From: a virus
Virus record (IMG/VR): IMGVR_UViG_3300042484_003072
Span: 1 to 26,428 of that record
Direction: 5' to 3' (one strand)
Length of the DNA: 26,428 nucleotides
Part shown: piece by piece, positions 1 to 6,949 of the stretch
Layout: the number at the start of each line of letters is the position of its first letter
How positions within the stretch are numbered: the first letter of the stretch is position 1
Notes under the pieces: generated by a model
Database searches by the model: none
Told to the model about the DNA's origin: nothing
The model's input: only the letters and a program-made list of their open reading frames with translations
Program-made: the position numbers and the translations under genes

Positions 1-15
1 CGGAAGCTCAGTAAT

Positions 16-87
16 GGCCCTATCGACAAGCGGTTAAGTCACGTCCCTTTCACGGATGAGTCACGGGTTCGATTCCCGTTGGGGCTA
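16..87 (+). tRNA. tRNA-Glu (anticodon UUC)
   Basis: A full cloverleaf can be drawn. The acceptor arm 16-22 pairs with 80-86 (two G-U pairs). The D stem is GAC 25-27 with GTC 38-40. The anticodon stem 42-46/54-58 has the 7-base loop CTTTCAC with TTC at 49-51. The variable loop is 4 bases, and the T arm 63-67/75-79 has loop TTCGATT. The discriminator is A87. The 3' CCA is not encoded (CAA follows), so it would be added after transcription. Phage tRNAs usually supplement the host pool; this one would read GAA/GAG codons. Confidence 0.93.
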
Positions 88-102
88 CAAATATTTATTA
101 TT

Positions 103-234
103 ATGATAACAACAATTGCAATTGCCGCATTAGCAGGATTTGGTTTAGGATGTATTTGTACTCTATTAGCATTTGATTGTCCTAAATGTAAATGTGAGTG
201 CAACAATAATAAAAAACAACTATTAAAAGGATAA
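103..234 (+). CDS. Small membrane protein with Cys-rich tail, unknown function
   Basis: A 43-residue ORF starting 15 bases after the tRNA and ending 3 bases before the next gene. Residues 4-24 form one hydrophobic helix rich in Ala, Gly and Leu. It is followed by a short cysteine cluster, CPKCKCEC (residues 26-33), and a basic, Asn-rich end. The cysteine cluster could bind a metal or form disulfides. I do not recognise a family. The A/T-rich sequence before the ATG matches other starts here, and the close packing with the next gene supports it, but the ORF is short. Confidence 0.6.
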   Translation: MITTIAIAALAGFGLGCICTLLAFDCPKCKCECNNNKKQLLKG

Positions 235-237
235 GTT

Positions 238-585
238 ATGTTAGATTTAAAAGAATTACTTATAATGCTTGGTTTAGCCGTAGGTGGTCCGATGCCTAAT
301 CAAGACATGACATTTTACAGACAAAAATTGAGCAATGAGATGATAATGGAGCAAAAACTTCAATCAGAAATTAAAGCGCTCGAGTATCGTAAAATGTGGG
401 ATGATGTAAATAAAACAGAAAAAACAGATTTTGCATCTAATTGGTTAAAAGAGAAAAAAACCGATGATAAATTAACTCAACACAAAAAAGATCTTACTCA
501 AACTAAGAAAAAAATCAAAGTGCTCAAACAAATCATTGAAAAAGATTCATTAGAGCGCATTAAAGTAGAACCTATAACATTATAG
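238..585 (+). CDS. Predicted coiled-coil protein, unknown function
   Basis: 115 residues. A short hydrophobic start (residues 5-17) is followed by a long, highly charged, Lys/Glu-rich helical stretch (about 25-110) with coiled-coil character. There is no recognisable domain, signal peptide or catalytic motif. The start is preceded by TAAGTT, the same context seen before folE and mazG, and lies 3 bases after the upstream stop, so the two genes are probably co-transcribed. A hairpin followed by TTTT (628-678) lies 43 bases downstream and may end this transcript. Function is unknown. Confidence 0.75.
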   Translation: MLDLKELLIMLGLAVGGPMPNQDMTFYRQKLSNEMIMEQKLQSEIKALEYRKMWDDVNKTEKTDFASNWLKEKKTDDKLTQHKKDLTQTKKKIKVLKQIIEKDSLERIKVEPITL

Positions 586-599
586 GTATAACTATTTTA

Positions 600-761
600 C
601 TAGACCGATAAGTCTTTATTAATATCTAGCAACCCGTTTCTCCCACCAGCATGTCTGCGGTTAGATACGGGTTGTTTTGATTTACGTTCAGTATTATCAA
701 ATTTGACTAAAACTGCGCTAAATAATGTACTAATTAATAATGAGATTGCTAATAATGGCAT
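600..761 (-). CDS. Possible small minus-strand membrane peptide
   Basis: A 53-codon ORF on the minus strand in the gap between 585 and 915. Its first 20 residues (MPLLAISLLISTLFSAVLVK) look like a membrane anchor or signal peptide, followed by a basic, polar tail containing SNRRHAGGRNG. The start is preceded by TATAAAATAAA, the commonest start context in this window, which is the main reason to list it. Against it: all other genes run on the + strand, and the ORF overlaps a stable hairpin that could be a + strand terminator. It could equally be chance. Confidence 0.3.
   Translation of the reverse strand: MPLLAISLLISTLFSAVLVKFDNTERKSKQPVSNRRHAGGRNGLLDINKDLSV
628..678 (+). terminator. Long-loop hairpin with T-run, possible terminator or structured RNA
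   Basis: The outer stem is CAACCCGT (630-637) with ACGGGTTG (667-674), extendable by two weaker pairs, followed by TTTT at 675-678. The 29-base loop contains a second short stem, ACC(A)GCA with TGCGGT closing a TGTC loop. The G/C-rich stem stands out in very AT-rich sequence. It lies downstream of the gene ending at 585, so termination is the simplest reading. The inner stem leaves open a structured RNA element. Confidence 0.5.
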
Positions 762-867
762 TTTATTTTATATTTTGTTCAATAATACGTATATAACACT
801 TCTACGAAAACGACAAATTGCCATAATGTTCGTTGAAAAATCCACACCACGCCTATAATATTTAAAT

Positions 868-894
868 TTGGTTTTATAGTATATACTATATTTA
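868..894 (+). promoter_or_regulatory. Bacteroidota-type promoter with overlapping palindrome
   Basis: TTG at 868-870 and TATATTTA at 887-894, separated by 16 bases, resemble the Bacteroidota consensus TTG-N(17-23)-TAnnTTTG, with the final G replaced by A. A perfect 16-bp palindrome (875-890, TATAGTATATACTATA) overlaps the spacer and the -7 element, where a repressor or activator could bind. The signal lies 20 bases upstream of the first gene of the exported-protein module. AT-richness makes chance matches likely, so confidence is moderate. Confidence 0.45.
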
Positions 895-914
895 TGAGGG
901 AACTAGTTCTATCT

Positions 915-1406
915 ATGAAGAAAGTAATTGCTATATTAATATTAGTTTTGGCATCATTCATTAGCCAAGCGCAAACTCCTAAATTGTTTTTACATAACGT
1001 AGAAAACAAAATCCAAATTGGTAAATTAGCAGGAAACCGTAATTTAGCATTTGGTGTTAAAAATATAGTTGAAGAACTATTATCCGAAAATTATTCATTA
1101 GTACCTACTAAAGACGCTGCTGATTATTCAGTACAAGTCGACATCGTATTTTTAGATGTTGAACAAGCAAATGTAAGTATAGGTATAATGCATCAAGATA
1201 AACAATCCGTCGTTATCAGTATGGTGGGTAAATTATTGAAAGGCGATAAAGTCGTCAAAACAAAAACAGCAACAGAAAAATCAAGCGAAGTATCAATGTC
1301 TACTTTAGTTATTTCTGAAGCAGGTGGTTTTAATCAAACATCATTATCAAATGCGTTGAAGAAAGCATCGGTTTCATTAACAACTAAATTATTAGACAAA
1401 ATATGA
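915..1406 (+). CDS. Exported CsgG-like protein (short paralogue)
   Basis: I take the start at 915, which gives a clean Sec signal peptide (MKKVIAILILVLASFISQAQ); an in-frame ATG at 894 would add seven residues ahead of it and falls in the promoter-like sequence. The 164-residue product has a mature alpha/beta domain resembling the CsgG-like protein at 4902. Both carry a GxxNIVxExL-type helix, a strand beginning A-x-Y that introduces the next beta region, and a C-terminal FNQ-S/T stretch followed by a helix. CsgG is the curli secretion channel of the outer membrane; this copy is shorter and may lack the full channel. Its stop overlaps the next start (ATGA), so the two are translationally coupled. 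The specific role is unknown. Confidence 0.65.
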   Translation: MKKVIAILILVLASFISQAQTPKLFLHNVENKIQIGKLAGNRNLAFGVKNIVEELLSENYSLVPTKDAADYSVQVDIVFLDVEQANVSIGIMHQDKQSVVISMVGKLLKGDKVVKTKTATEKSSEVSMSTLVISEAGGFNQTSLSNALKKASVSLTTKLLDKI

Positions 1407-3211
1407 AAAAATTATTATTCTTACTATTATCATTAGTAAGTTTAACCGCGTTTGCGCAAGAACCTAAAATTAGGTTAGCTGATGACTCTACTAAGGTAGA
1501 TATCAATGGTGGAGTAATTGATAAAGGTGATGAATTCATCGTCAATGTTCAATTAAATGGTAACGGAAACACAACTTCTCGTTCACTATATTTTGATTTT
1601 GAATTCAATAATGCTGCATTTGATTTTATAAATGTAATTAATACAGGTACTGGTGGAAATGGTGGTGTACTTCCAGGAGGTGCTTCTATTACAATGGATA
1701 ATTACACATACCCAGGTTATTCATTTGCTGGAAATGGTAATAACACATCCCCTAATGGTAATCAAAATTACAACAATGCAGGATACAGTTTTACTCAAGG
1801 TGGTCCTAAAACAATTATTCGTGTTTATTTAAACTGGGCGTCAAATTCACCATTACCTTATAATGGATATGGTGATTTATTAAGATTACGTTTTAGATTA
1901 AAAACAACAGCAGTGGGTGATGCATGGGATCCAATCAAAATGAACTTTGCTGCATCATTTAATCAAAATGGTTCATCAGGCGCCGCGGTAAACGAAATTC
2001 CATTAACTACAGTAATTACACAAAACCCAGACGCTAAGAAATTTGTTAAAGCAGTATTGGATTTAAATGGAAATATCAATCCAACTCACGTTAAAGTATT
2101 ATTTAAAAAAGCTGATAATACTGGACCAATGTTTAATGTAACTGCAAATGGTACAGTAAATATTGTAGATTCATTACTAACTGCAAATACAGCTTATCAA
2201 ATTATGGTAATGGCCAATATGGATCAATTACCAGCTATAATGAACTCAGCAGTATCAGTATCAGATTATACAACAGCACAAGCAGAATTTGTATCTCAAA
2301 ATCTAGATAGAACATATAAAAATACTAGTATAACAACAGGTATGGGATATTGGGCGGTAGATGTTAACAGATCAAACGGATTTGATGGTGGTGATTTAAC
2401 TAAATTATATGCACAAGCAGTTGGTGTTAATCAATTAATCGTATTACCAGAAGGATATACAGTTGGGTCTAATGGGTGGATGAGTTTACCTACGTTTAAA
2501 GCTGCTGAATTCAATGCTGCTACCCCATCTAACGTATTTACTACATTACCTACTAATGCACAGCGTACTTATGAATACACTACTCCAGCTACCCCAGGAA
2601 CACCATTAACAATTAATGTAAAATATGTACTTCCTGGTGATATAAATCGTTCTCATTCATCTCAAGTAGTAATAAATGGAGCTGTAGCTACAAACGCTAT
2701 AGTTGCATTAAATAAGAGTATTGCAAATAAATTATATGCTGCTGGTCCAATTATGAACCGTACTGAATCGTTTATTAATACTCCACAAAAAGTAGCTTCA
2801 ATTGATGTAAATATTAAAAACGTAACAGTAACTTCAAATTCAATTGAAATACCAATTGCAGTTAATACAAACGGAAATGAAGTAGCGGCTTTACAATTTG
2901 AATTCGCATACGACCCAAGCAAAGTTAAATTTGAATCAATGGCTTCAGAAGTACCTAACGAGTGGTATGTATTTGCTAACTCGGCAACAGGTAAAGTTAA
3001 ATTCGGAGCAATTGATCAAAAATTAAAAACTCCAATTAAAGGCGCTGCGATTCCATTCAAATTAAAATTCAGTACATTAGTAAGTGGATTAGATATTAAT
3101 TCATTTATTAAAATTACTTCTGCAACAGATGCAGCATCAACTAGCGGATCTCAGTTGGGGATTAACTTAAATACAGAAACAATAAAATTAACAGGATATA
3201 ACAACTTTTAA
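1403..3211 (+). CDS. Exported protein with cohesin-like and dockerin-like regions
   Basis: 602 residues with a signal peptide (1-19, ending TAFAQ). The N-terminal region (about 22-205) is beta-rich and Asn/Gly-rich and resembles a cohesin fold (GDEFIVNVQL, SLYFDFEFNN). The middle (210-310) looks like an Ig/FN3-type sandwich. At 320-332 a dockerin-type calcium loop (DVNRSNGFDGGDL) keeps Asp1, Asn3 and Asp12; a degenerate second one starts at 412 (GDINRS). The C-terminal region (465-600) is a clearer cohesin-like domain, with ALQFEFAYDPSKVKFES typical of the family. Cohesin-dockerin pairs bind each other on cell surfaces, so self-assembly or carbohydrate/surface attachment is plausible. It sits between a CsgG-like gene and a lipoprotein gene, which suggests a surface-exposed or secreted partner. 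The domain calls are by eye. Confidence 0.72.
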   Translation: MKKLLFLLLSLVSLTAFAQEPKIRLADDSTKVDINGGVIDKGDEFIVNVQLNGNGNTTSRSLYFDFEFNNAAFDFINVINTGTGGNGGVLPGGASITMDNYTYPGYSFAGNGNNTSPNGNQNYNNAGYSFTQGGPKTIIRVYLNWASNSPLPYNGYGDLLRLRFRLKTTAVGDAWDPIKMNFAASFNQNGSSGAAVNEIPLTTVITQNPDAKKFVKAVLDLNGNINPTHVKVLFKKADNTGPMFNVTANGTVNIVDSLLTANTAYQIMVMANMDQLPAIMNSAVSVSDYTTAQAEFVSQNLDRTYKNTSITTGMGYWAVDVNRSNGFDGGDLTKLYAQAVGVNQLIVLPEGYTVGSNGWMSLPTFKAAEFNAATPSNVFTTLPTNAQRTYEYTTPATPGTPLTINVKYVLPGDINRSHSSQVVINGAVATNAIVALNKSIANKLYAAGPIMNRTESFINTPQKVASIDVNIKNVTVTSNSIEIPIAVNTNGNEVAALQFEFAYDPSKVKFESMASEVPNEWYVFANSATGKVKFGAIDQKLKTPIKGAAIPFKLKFSTLVSGLDINSFIKITSATDAASTSGSQLGINLNTETIKLTGYNNF

Positions 3212-3213
3212 AT

Positions 3214-3582
3214 ATGAAAAACTTATTATCAATTGTTTTAATCGGCTTTATATTTATTACCGCAGGATGTAGTGATGTAGAAGTACTATCAGCACCTGAT
3301 ATTAAATTAGGAGTTGCAGCAAAATCCACAGATATACTTAGTGTAGTATCAACAGGTGGTACAGTTACAGTACAATACGCGGTTACGACTGGAGCTAAGT
3401 ACTCTGTACAAGTATACAAATTTGCTGCTACTGAACCTACAAAAACATTACCATTAACTGCTGAAAGCGAGATTGTAACTAAAATATACGATTTCAAAGA
3501 TTTAGAAGATGGAATATATGATATAACATTAACCGATATCAACGGGGTATCAGTTAAAAAACCATTAGTAATTAAACGTTAA
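3214..3582 (+). CDS. Small lipoprotein with Ig-like fold
   Basis: 122 residues. A lipoprotein signal peptide ends in the lipobox ITAGC, making Cys19 the lipidated residue. The next residues (SDVEV) are acidic, which in Bacteroidota can favour surface display of lipoproteins, although this is not a perfect export signal. The rest is predicted beta-sandwich. Its end (DLEDGIYDITLTDINGVSV) slightly resembles type IX secretion C-terminal domains, but an ordinary Ig-like domain is as likely. It starts 2 bases after the cohesin-like gene and probably shares its transcript. Function is unknown; an envelope accessory or receptor-blocking protein is possible. Confidence 0.7.
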   Translation: MKNLLSIVLIGFIFITAGCSDVEVLSAPDIKLGVAAKSTDILSVVSTGGTVTVQYAVTTGAKYSVQVYKFAATEPTKTLPLTAESEIVTKIYDFKDLEDGIYDITLTDINGVSVKKPLVIKR

Positions 3583-3589
3583 AAATAAA

Positions 3590-3892
3590 ATGGCAGAAGA
3601 AGCAGAAAACTCAGGTGGAGGATCATTAAAAAGTATCCTTATTGGTCTAGCAAGTACAGTAGCATTAGGTATTGGTGGATATGTTACAAAAACTCTTACA
3701 GGTGAAAAAGATGAACCAGCAGCAGCTGTATCAGCACCAGCTCCAGTAATTAATATTACTACTAACAACACACAACAACAAAAGAATGTTGTAGGTGGTG
3801 GTGGTAGTGGTGTAAAACCAGCTCCCACACCTGCTCCAAAACCAAAACCTAAAACAGCTAAAGAAGAGCTAGAAGAAGCTCCTAAATGGTAA
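3590..3892 (+). CDS. Small membrane protein with Pro-rich tail
   Basis: 100 residues. A Gly/Ala-rich membrane helix (about 13-32) is followed by an Ala/Pro segment, an Asn/Thr/Gln linker, a Gly run and a proline-rich stretch (KPAPTPAPKPKPK, about 76-88). The Ala-Pro, Thr-Pro and Lys-Pro dipeptides resemble motifs that are hydroxylated and glycosylated in plant cell-wall proteins. This makes it a candidate substrate for the prolyl-hydroxylase and glycosyltransferase genes further on; that is inference. It sits ahead of the holin candidates and could be a lysis accessory (spanin- or TonB-like linker). No family is recognised. Confidence 0.65.
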   Translation: MAEEAENSGGGSLKSILIGLASTVALGIGGYVTKTLTGEKDEPAAAVSAPAPVINITTNNTQQQKNVVGGGGSGVKPAPTPAPKPKPKTAKEELEEAPKW

Positions 3893-3898
3893 TTAACA

Positions 3899-4456
3899 AT
3901 GAAGTTATTTAAAGAAGAACAACCTATGGTAAAACCTACTCCTACGGGATTTAAGGATCTATTAAATGCAATGATGAAACGTAGATGGTATATTACCGCT
4001 ATGGTTTTAGGTGGATTTATGTTAATAATTGGTGGTATATTTGCCGCTATTATTCAAGGCACCGAAATTGCGGGTGAATGGAAAGAATTAATGTTGTTAT
4101 TACTTGGAGCATTTATTGGTTCATACGGTAAGATTATAGATTATTGGTTTTCAGATACTGATAAAGATAAAATGTTGGTTCAGAAAATGGATGAAGAAGA
4201 TGGTGTCGCATTATCTGATACTAAAGGAGGTGACTCACCAGCTCCTGTACCAACTACCGAAAAGAAGGGCGTTGAAATCGATGAAGATGGGGATGGTGTG
4301 ATGGATGGTTTAGATCATGATGGTGACGGTAAAATCGATGAATATTTCGCTCATCGCCAATGCGAACATGTATGGGGTGATGCTGATGGAGACGGAGATG
4401 AAGAATGTCTTAAATGTGGTAAAATAAAGGATATAGAAGAATCTATAGAAGGATAA
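3899..4456 (+). CDS. Holin-like membrane protein with Ca-binding and Zn-ribbon tail
   Basis: 185 residues. Two membrane helices (about 31-53 and 62-80) ending in GSYGKIIDYWF resemble phage holin-type proteins. The cytoplasmic tail is unusual. It carries EF-hand-like Asp loops (DEDGDGVMD at 128-136 and DHDGDGKIDE at 139-148) and then a C-x-H ... C-x-x-C zinc-ribbon pattern (Cys155, His157, Cys170, Cys173) whose inner loop is itself an Asp/Gly calcium-type loop (DADGDGDEE, 161-169). The neighbours are small membrane proteins and the endolysin, supporting a lysis role. The metal-binding tail could gate or anchor the protein. It is not a standard holin, so the name is tentative. Confidence 0.62.
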   Translation: MKLFKEEQPMVKPTPTGFKDLLNAMMKRRWYITAMVLGGFMLIIGGIFAAIIQGTEIAGEWKELMLLLLGAFIGSYGKIIDYWFSDTDKDKMLVQKMDEEDGVALSDTKGGDSPAPVPTTEKKGVEIDEDGDGVMDGLDHDGDGKIDEYFAHRQCEHVWGDADGDGDEECLKCGKIKDIEESIEG

Positions 4457-4461
4457 TAAAA

Positions 4462-4614
4462 ATGGAAAAGGTATATAAAATTTATTCAAAAATGGTTTTA
4501 GCTGGGATTATAATTGGCTTTAGCACTCAGATGTATTTTGTATACCTACATTTTACTAATCAGAATGAGAAAGCAAATCAAATAGCGGCTAAAATTTCAA
4601 AACAACCTTGGTAA
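4462..4614 (+). CDS. Small single-helix membrane protein
   Basis: A 50-residue ORF filling the gap between two holin-like genes: 5 bases after the upstream stop and 1 base before the next start. A short basic N-terminus is followed by one hydrophobic helix (about 12-31, VLAGIIIGFSTQMYFVYLHF) and a polar, Lys/Gln-rich tail. The start follows ATAATAAAA, the local start context. Size, topology and position fit a lysis accessory such as a small spanin or antiholin, but no family is recognised. Confidence 0.65.
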   Translation: MEKVYKIYSKMVLAGIIIGFSTQMYFVYLHFTNQNEKANQIAAKISKQPW

Positions 4615-4615
4615 A

Positions 4616-4912
4616 ATGGAAATATTAAAAAAATTTATGGCAGGTGCCAATTCATTACTAGCTGATGAAAAAGGTGCTGTATCATCAAAACGATTTGTTG
4701 GTTTATTAGCTGCATTAACATTGTGTATTACAATGTATCAAAATTCATTCTCTGAAGCACATATTGCCCCAGCAGAATCATTAGTAAATGCAGTAGCATT
4801 ACTTGCATTCGGTTCATTAGGTTTATCTTCAATAGATAAATTTACAGGAATGAAAAAACAAATTTCAGAAGCTACTAAAGCAGAAAAAAAAGAAGAAGAA
4901 TATGAAGGCTAA
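4616..4912 (+). CDS. Putative holin (two membrane helices)
   Basis: 98 residues. It has two hydrophobic helices (about 27-44 and 53-71) joined by a short loop and followed by a highly charged Lys/Glu tail. The motif SSKRFVGLLAALTLC followed by LLAFGSLGLSSIDKF is typical of small phage holin-like proteins. Holins make inner-membrane pores that let the endolysin reach the peptidoglycan, and the GH19 endolysin lies 1.2 kb downstream in the same direction. Its stop overlaps the start of the CsgG-like gene by 11 bases, so the two are co-translated. This is the best holin candidate in the window. Confidence 0.65.
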   Translation: MEILKKFMAGANSLLADEKGAVSSKRFVGLLAALTLCITMYQNSFSEAHIAPAESLVNAVALLAFGSLGLSSIDKFTGMKKQISEATKAEKKEEEYEG

Positions 4913-5615
4913 TTTATTGGTTTTATTCCTGTCTTTATTATGTTTACCAGTACTTGGACAAACTATTGGTTCTGTAAAGACAGAAGCATACCAAGCTGAT
5001 TTTGAAAAGAAACAATCGATTGATGTTGTATCTGATTATGATGGACCTAAAATCCCAATCCAATTGTTATCAATTGGAATTACAGATGAGATATTTGCAA
5101 TGTACCCAGAACTTAAAGACAAACGTGTTGGTTTAGGTTTAACAAATATTGTAGTTGAATTTTTAGAAGAGACAAATCGATTTACATTTACTGAAGATAA
5201 AGCTGAAATTAAGAACAGAATGGTAAAACAATTCCAGGCGTCTCAATCAGGTATTACGGAAAATAAATTAGATGGTAGAGGAAAAATTAAGCTTGCACAA
5301 TATTTTGTATATGTAGAGGTATACGACTTCTCTGTTTCTGAAGACGAACAATTAAAATTAAAAGATGGTGTTAAGCAAACTCAAACTACCCGCTTGGGTC
5401 TACAAGTTAAGTTCGTTAACGCTGAAACTGCTGAGTATATCACTGGTTCAGGCTTAGGCGAAGCAAGTACAGTAAAACAAGGTGCGTTATCTGATTCGTT
5501 TGATGAAATTAAATTTAATCAATCAACAATCGGTATAACAACTAAAAAAGCGTTGGAAACAGCAGCTTCAAGAATAGTTTCACGTATGATTAAAAAGAAA
5601 GTGTTTACAAATTAA
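4902..5615 (+). CDS. CsgG-like outer-membrane secretion/assembly protein
   Basis: 237 residues with a signal peptide ending VLGQ (about 1-20). The mature part matches the CsgG pattern: a GLxxxIVxxL helix (78-88), a strand after RFTFTEDKAEI, an acidic loop, AQYFVYVEVYDFS (132-144), long beta segments with the conserved idea of LGLQVKFVNAETAEYI (165-180), and a C-terminal helix. CsgG forms the outer-membrane channel for curli subunits in bacteria. Bacterial CsgG is lipidated, but I see no lipobox here. No curlin subunit genes are present, so it may export or assemble another exported phage protein, or alter the outer membrane. It overlaps the holin gene upstream by 11 bases. Confidence 0.72.
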   Translation: MKANLLVLFLSLLCLPVLGQTIGSVKTEAYQADFEKKQSIDVVSDYDGPKIPIQLLSIGITDEIFAMYPELKDKRVGLGLTNIVVEFLEETNRFTFTEDKAEIKNRMVKQFQASQSGITENKLDGRGKIKLAQYFVYVEVYDFSVSEDEQLKLKDGVKQTQTTRLGLQVKFVNAETAEYITGSGLGEASTVKQGALSDSFDEIKFNQSTIGITTKKALETAASRIVSRMIKKKVFTN

Positions 5616-5625
5616 AATAAATAAA

Positions 5626-6045
5626 ATGAAAAAGTTATTATTAATTACAATTTTGTGTTTGTCTGCAGTAGCTGCTAACGCACAAGAATTTTTCGGTTCC
5701 GCTACTAATAAAGGTATGGACGGATACTTAACAGGTGGTTATATCAAAAAAGGATGGGGTATTTATGCTGGTTTTAAGTATGATGCTGATCCAATGGTAT
5801 CAACTAAAACAGGTAGTTTAGATAAAACTATGAAATTTGGTGTTATCCGTATGTTTGCTAGCGAGAAATTGATGTTAGGTATGGGTATTCAACCAGTAGG
5901 AAATGTAAATAAGCCAAATGTATGGTTGGGATATGCTCCTTTAAAATCAGAAGGACTTAAAATTTGGGTTATTGGTAATCTAGTTGGAAATAATTTCACA
6001 CCAGGCTTAGGTTTAACTTACAAATTGGATAAAATCCAATTCTAA
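5626..6045 (+). CDS. Small exported outer-membrane barrel candidate
   Basis: 139 residues. A signal peptide (1-19, ending ANAQ) is followed by alternating hydrophobic/aromatic strands separated by Gly/Asn/Lys turns (GGYIKKGWGIYAGFKYD, PNVWLGYAPL, FTPGLGLTYKLDKIQF). This pattern, and the terminal Phe, fit a small (about eight-stranded) outer-membrane beta-barrel. It follows the CsgG-like gene by 10 bases and precedes the endolysin by 46. A role in envelope change, superinfection blocking or outer-membrane lysis is possible; none is proven. Confidence 0.65.
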   Translation: MKKLLLITILCLSAVAANAQEFFGSATNKGMDGYLTGGYIKKGWGIYAGFKYDADPMVSTKTGSLDKTMKFGVIRMFASEKLMLGMGIQPVGNVNKPNVWLGYAPLKSEGLKIWVIGNLVGNNFTPGLGLTYKLDKIQF

Positions 6046-6091
6046 GAACAAAGAGTACAACTGTAATAATTAACTATAAAAACAATAAACG

Positions 6092-6925
6092 ATGCTATTA
6101 AAGCTAGGATCCGAAGGCGAAGATGTAAAAAAGCTTCAAGTAAAATTAGGTATAGAAGCCATTGGTAAATTTGGACCTAAAACAGACGCCGCTGTTAAAG
6201 CTTGGCAATCAGCTAATGGATTAAAAGCTGATGGTATTGTTGGAGATGGAACATGGTCAAAAATGTTTGGTACTTCAACTCCAGCAGTTAAACCAGCAGC
6301 CGCTCCAATTGCTAATTCAGGTAATTTAAAATTATCTAATTTAAAAGGACATATCCCAGATGCAGTAATCGCAATGATTCCTGACACAGCAGCTAAATTT
6401 GGTATTAATACACCATTACGTTTATCCCACTTTTTAGCACAATGCGGACACGAATCAGGTGGTTTCCGTGCAACTCAAGAAAATTTAAATTATTCAGCTA
6501 AAGGACTAATGGGAATATTTAAAAAATATTTTCCAACAGCTGCATTAGCTGCTCAATACGAACGCAAACCTGCTAAAATTGCTGCTCGTGTCTATGGAAG
6601 TAGAATGGGTAATGGTAATGAAGCATCAGGTGAAGGATATAAATTTCGCGGAAGAGGTTACATACAGTTAACTGGTAAAGAGAATTACACTGCATTCGGT
6701 AAGGCCATTGGAGAAGACATTTTGTCTAACCCAGATGTGGTTTCATCGAAATATGCCTTACTCTCAGCTGCTTGGTTTTTCACTAAAAATGGATTACACA
6801 AGATGGCTGATAGTGGCGCTTCCGATGCAGTTGTAACTCAAATTACAAAACGTGTTAATGGTGGTACAATTGGTTTAGCTGATCGTATCAAGCATTTTAA
6901 AGAGTATTATAAATTATTAGCTTAA
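6092..6925 (+). CDS. Endolysin: peptidoglycan-binding domain plus GH19 glycosidase
   Basis: 277 residues. Residues 1-60 form a PG_binding_1 domain (LGSEGEDVKKLQVKLG, FGPKTDAAVKAWQ, LKADGIVGDGTW). A Pro/Ala linker (62-76) joins it to a GH19 chitinase-like/lysozyme domain (about 85-277). Likely catalytic acids are Glu121 in GHESGGF and Glu130 in TQENLNYS; RGRGYIQLTG (186-195) is the family signature. It would cut glycan strands of peptidoglycan at the end of infection. There is no signal peptide, so a holin is needed; candidates lie at 3899 and 4616. Length is normal for a modular GH19 endolysin. Confidence 0.93.
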   Translation: MLLKLGSEGEDVKKLQVKLGIEAIGKFGPKTDAAVKAWQSANGLKADGIVGDGTWSKMFGTSTPAVKPAAAPIANSGNLKLSNLKGHIPDAVIAMIPDTAAKFGINTPLRLSHFLAQCGHESGGFRATQENLNYSAKGLMGIFKKYFPTAALAAQYERKPAKIAARVYGSRMGNGNEASGEGYKFRGRGYIQLTGKENYTAFGKAIGEDILSNPDVVSSKYALLSAAWFFTKNGLHKMADSGASDAVVTQITKRVNGGTIGLADRIKHFKEYYKLLA

Positions 6926-6949
6926 TAAACAATTTAAACTTAAAAAAAT

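Noticed and set aside
894-914. Earlier in-frame ATG for the gene at 915
   Set aside because: It would add MRELVLS ahead of a clean signal peptide and lies within promoter-like sequence.
2662-2922. Minus-strand ORF within the cohesin-like gene
   Set aside because: Shadow ORF opposite a strongly supported coding region, with no domain or start context.
3214-3582. Type IX secretion sorting domain at the lipoprotein C-terminus
   Set aside because: The resemblance is limited to a short DGIYDITLTD-like stretch; a general Ig-like fold explains it.
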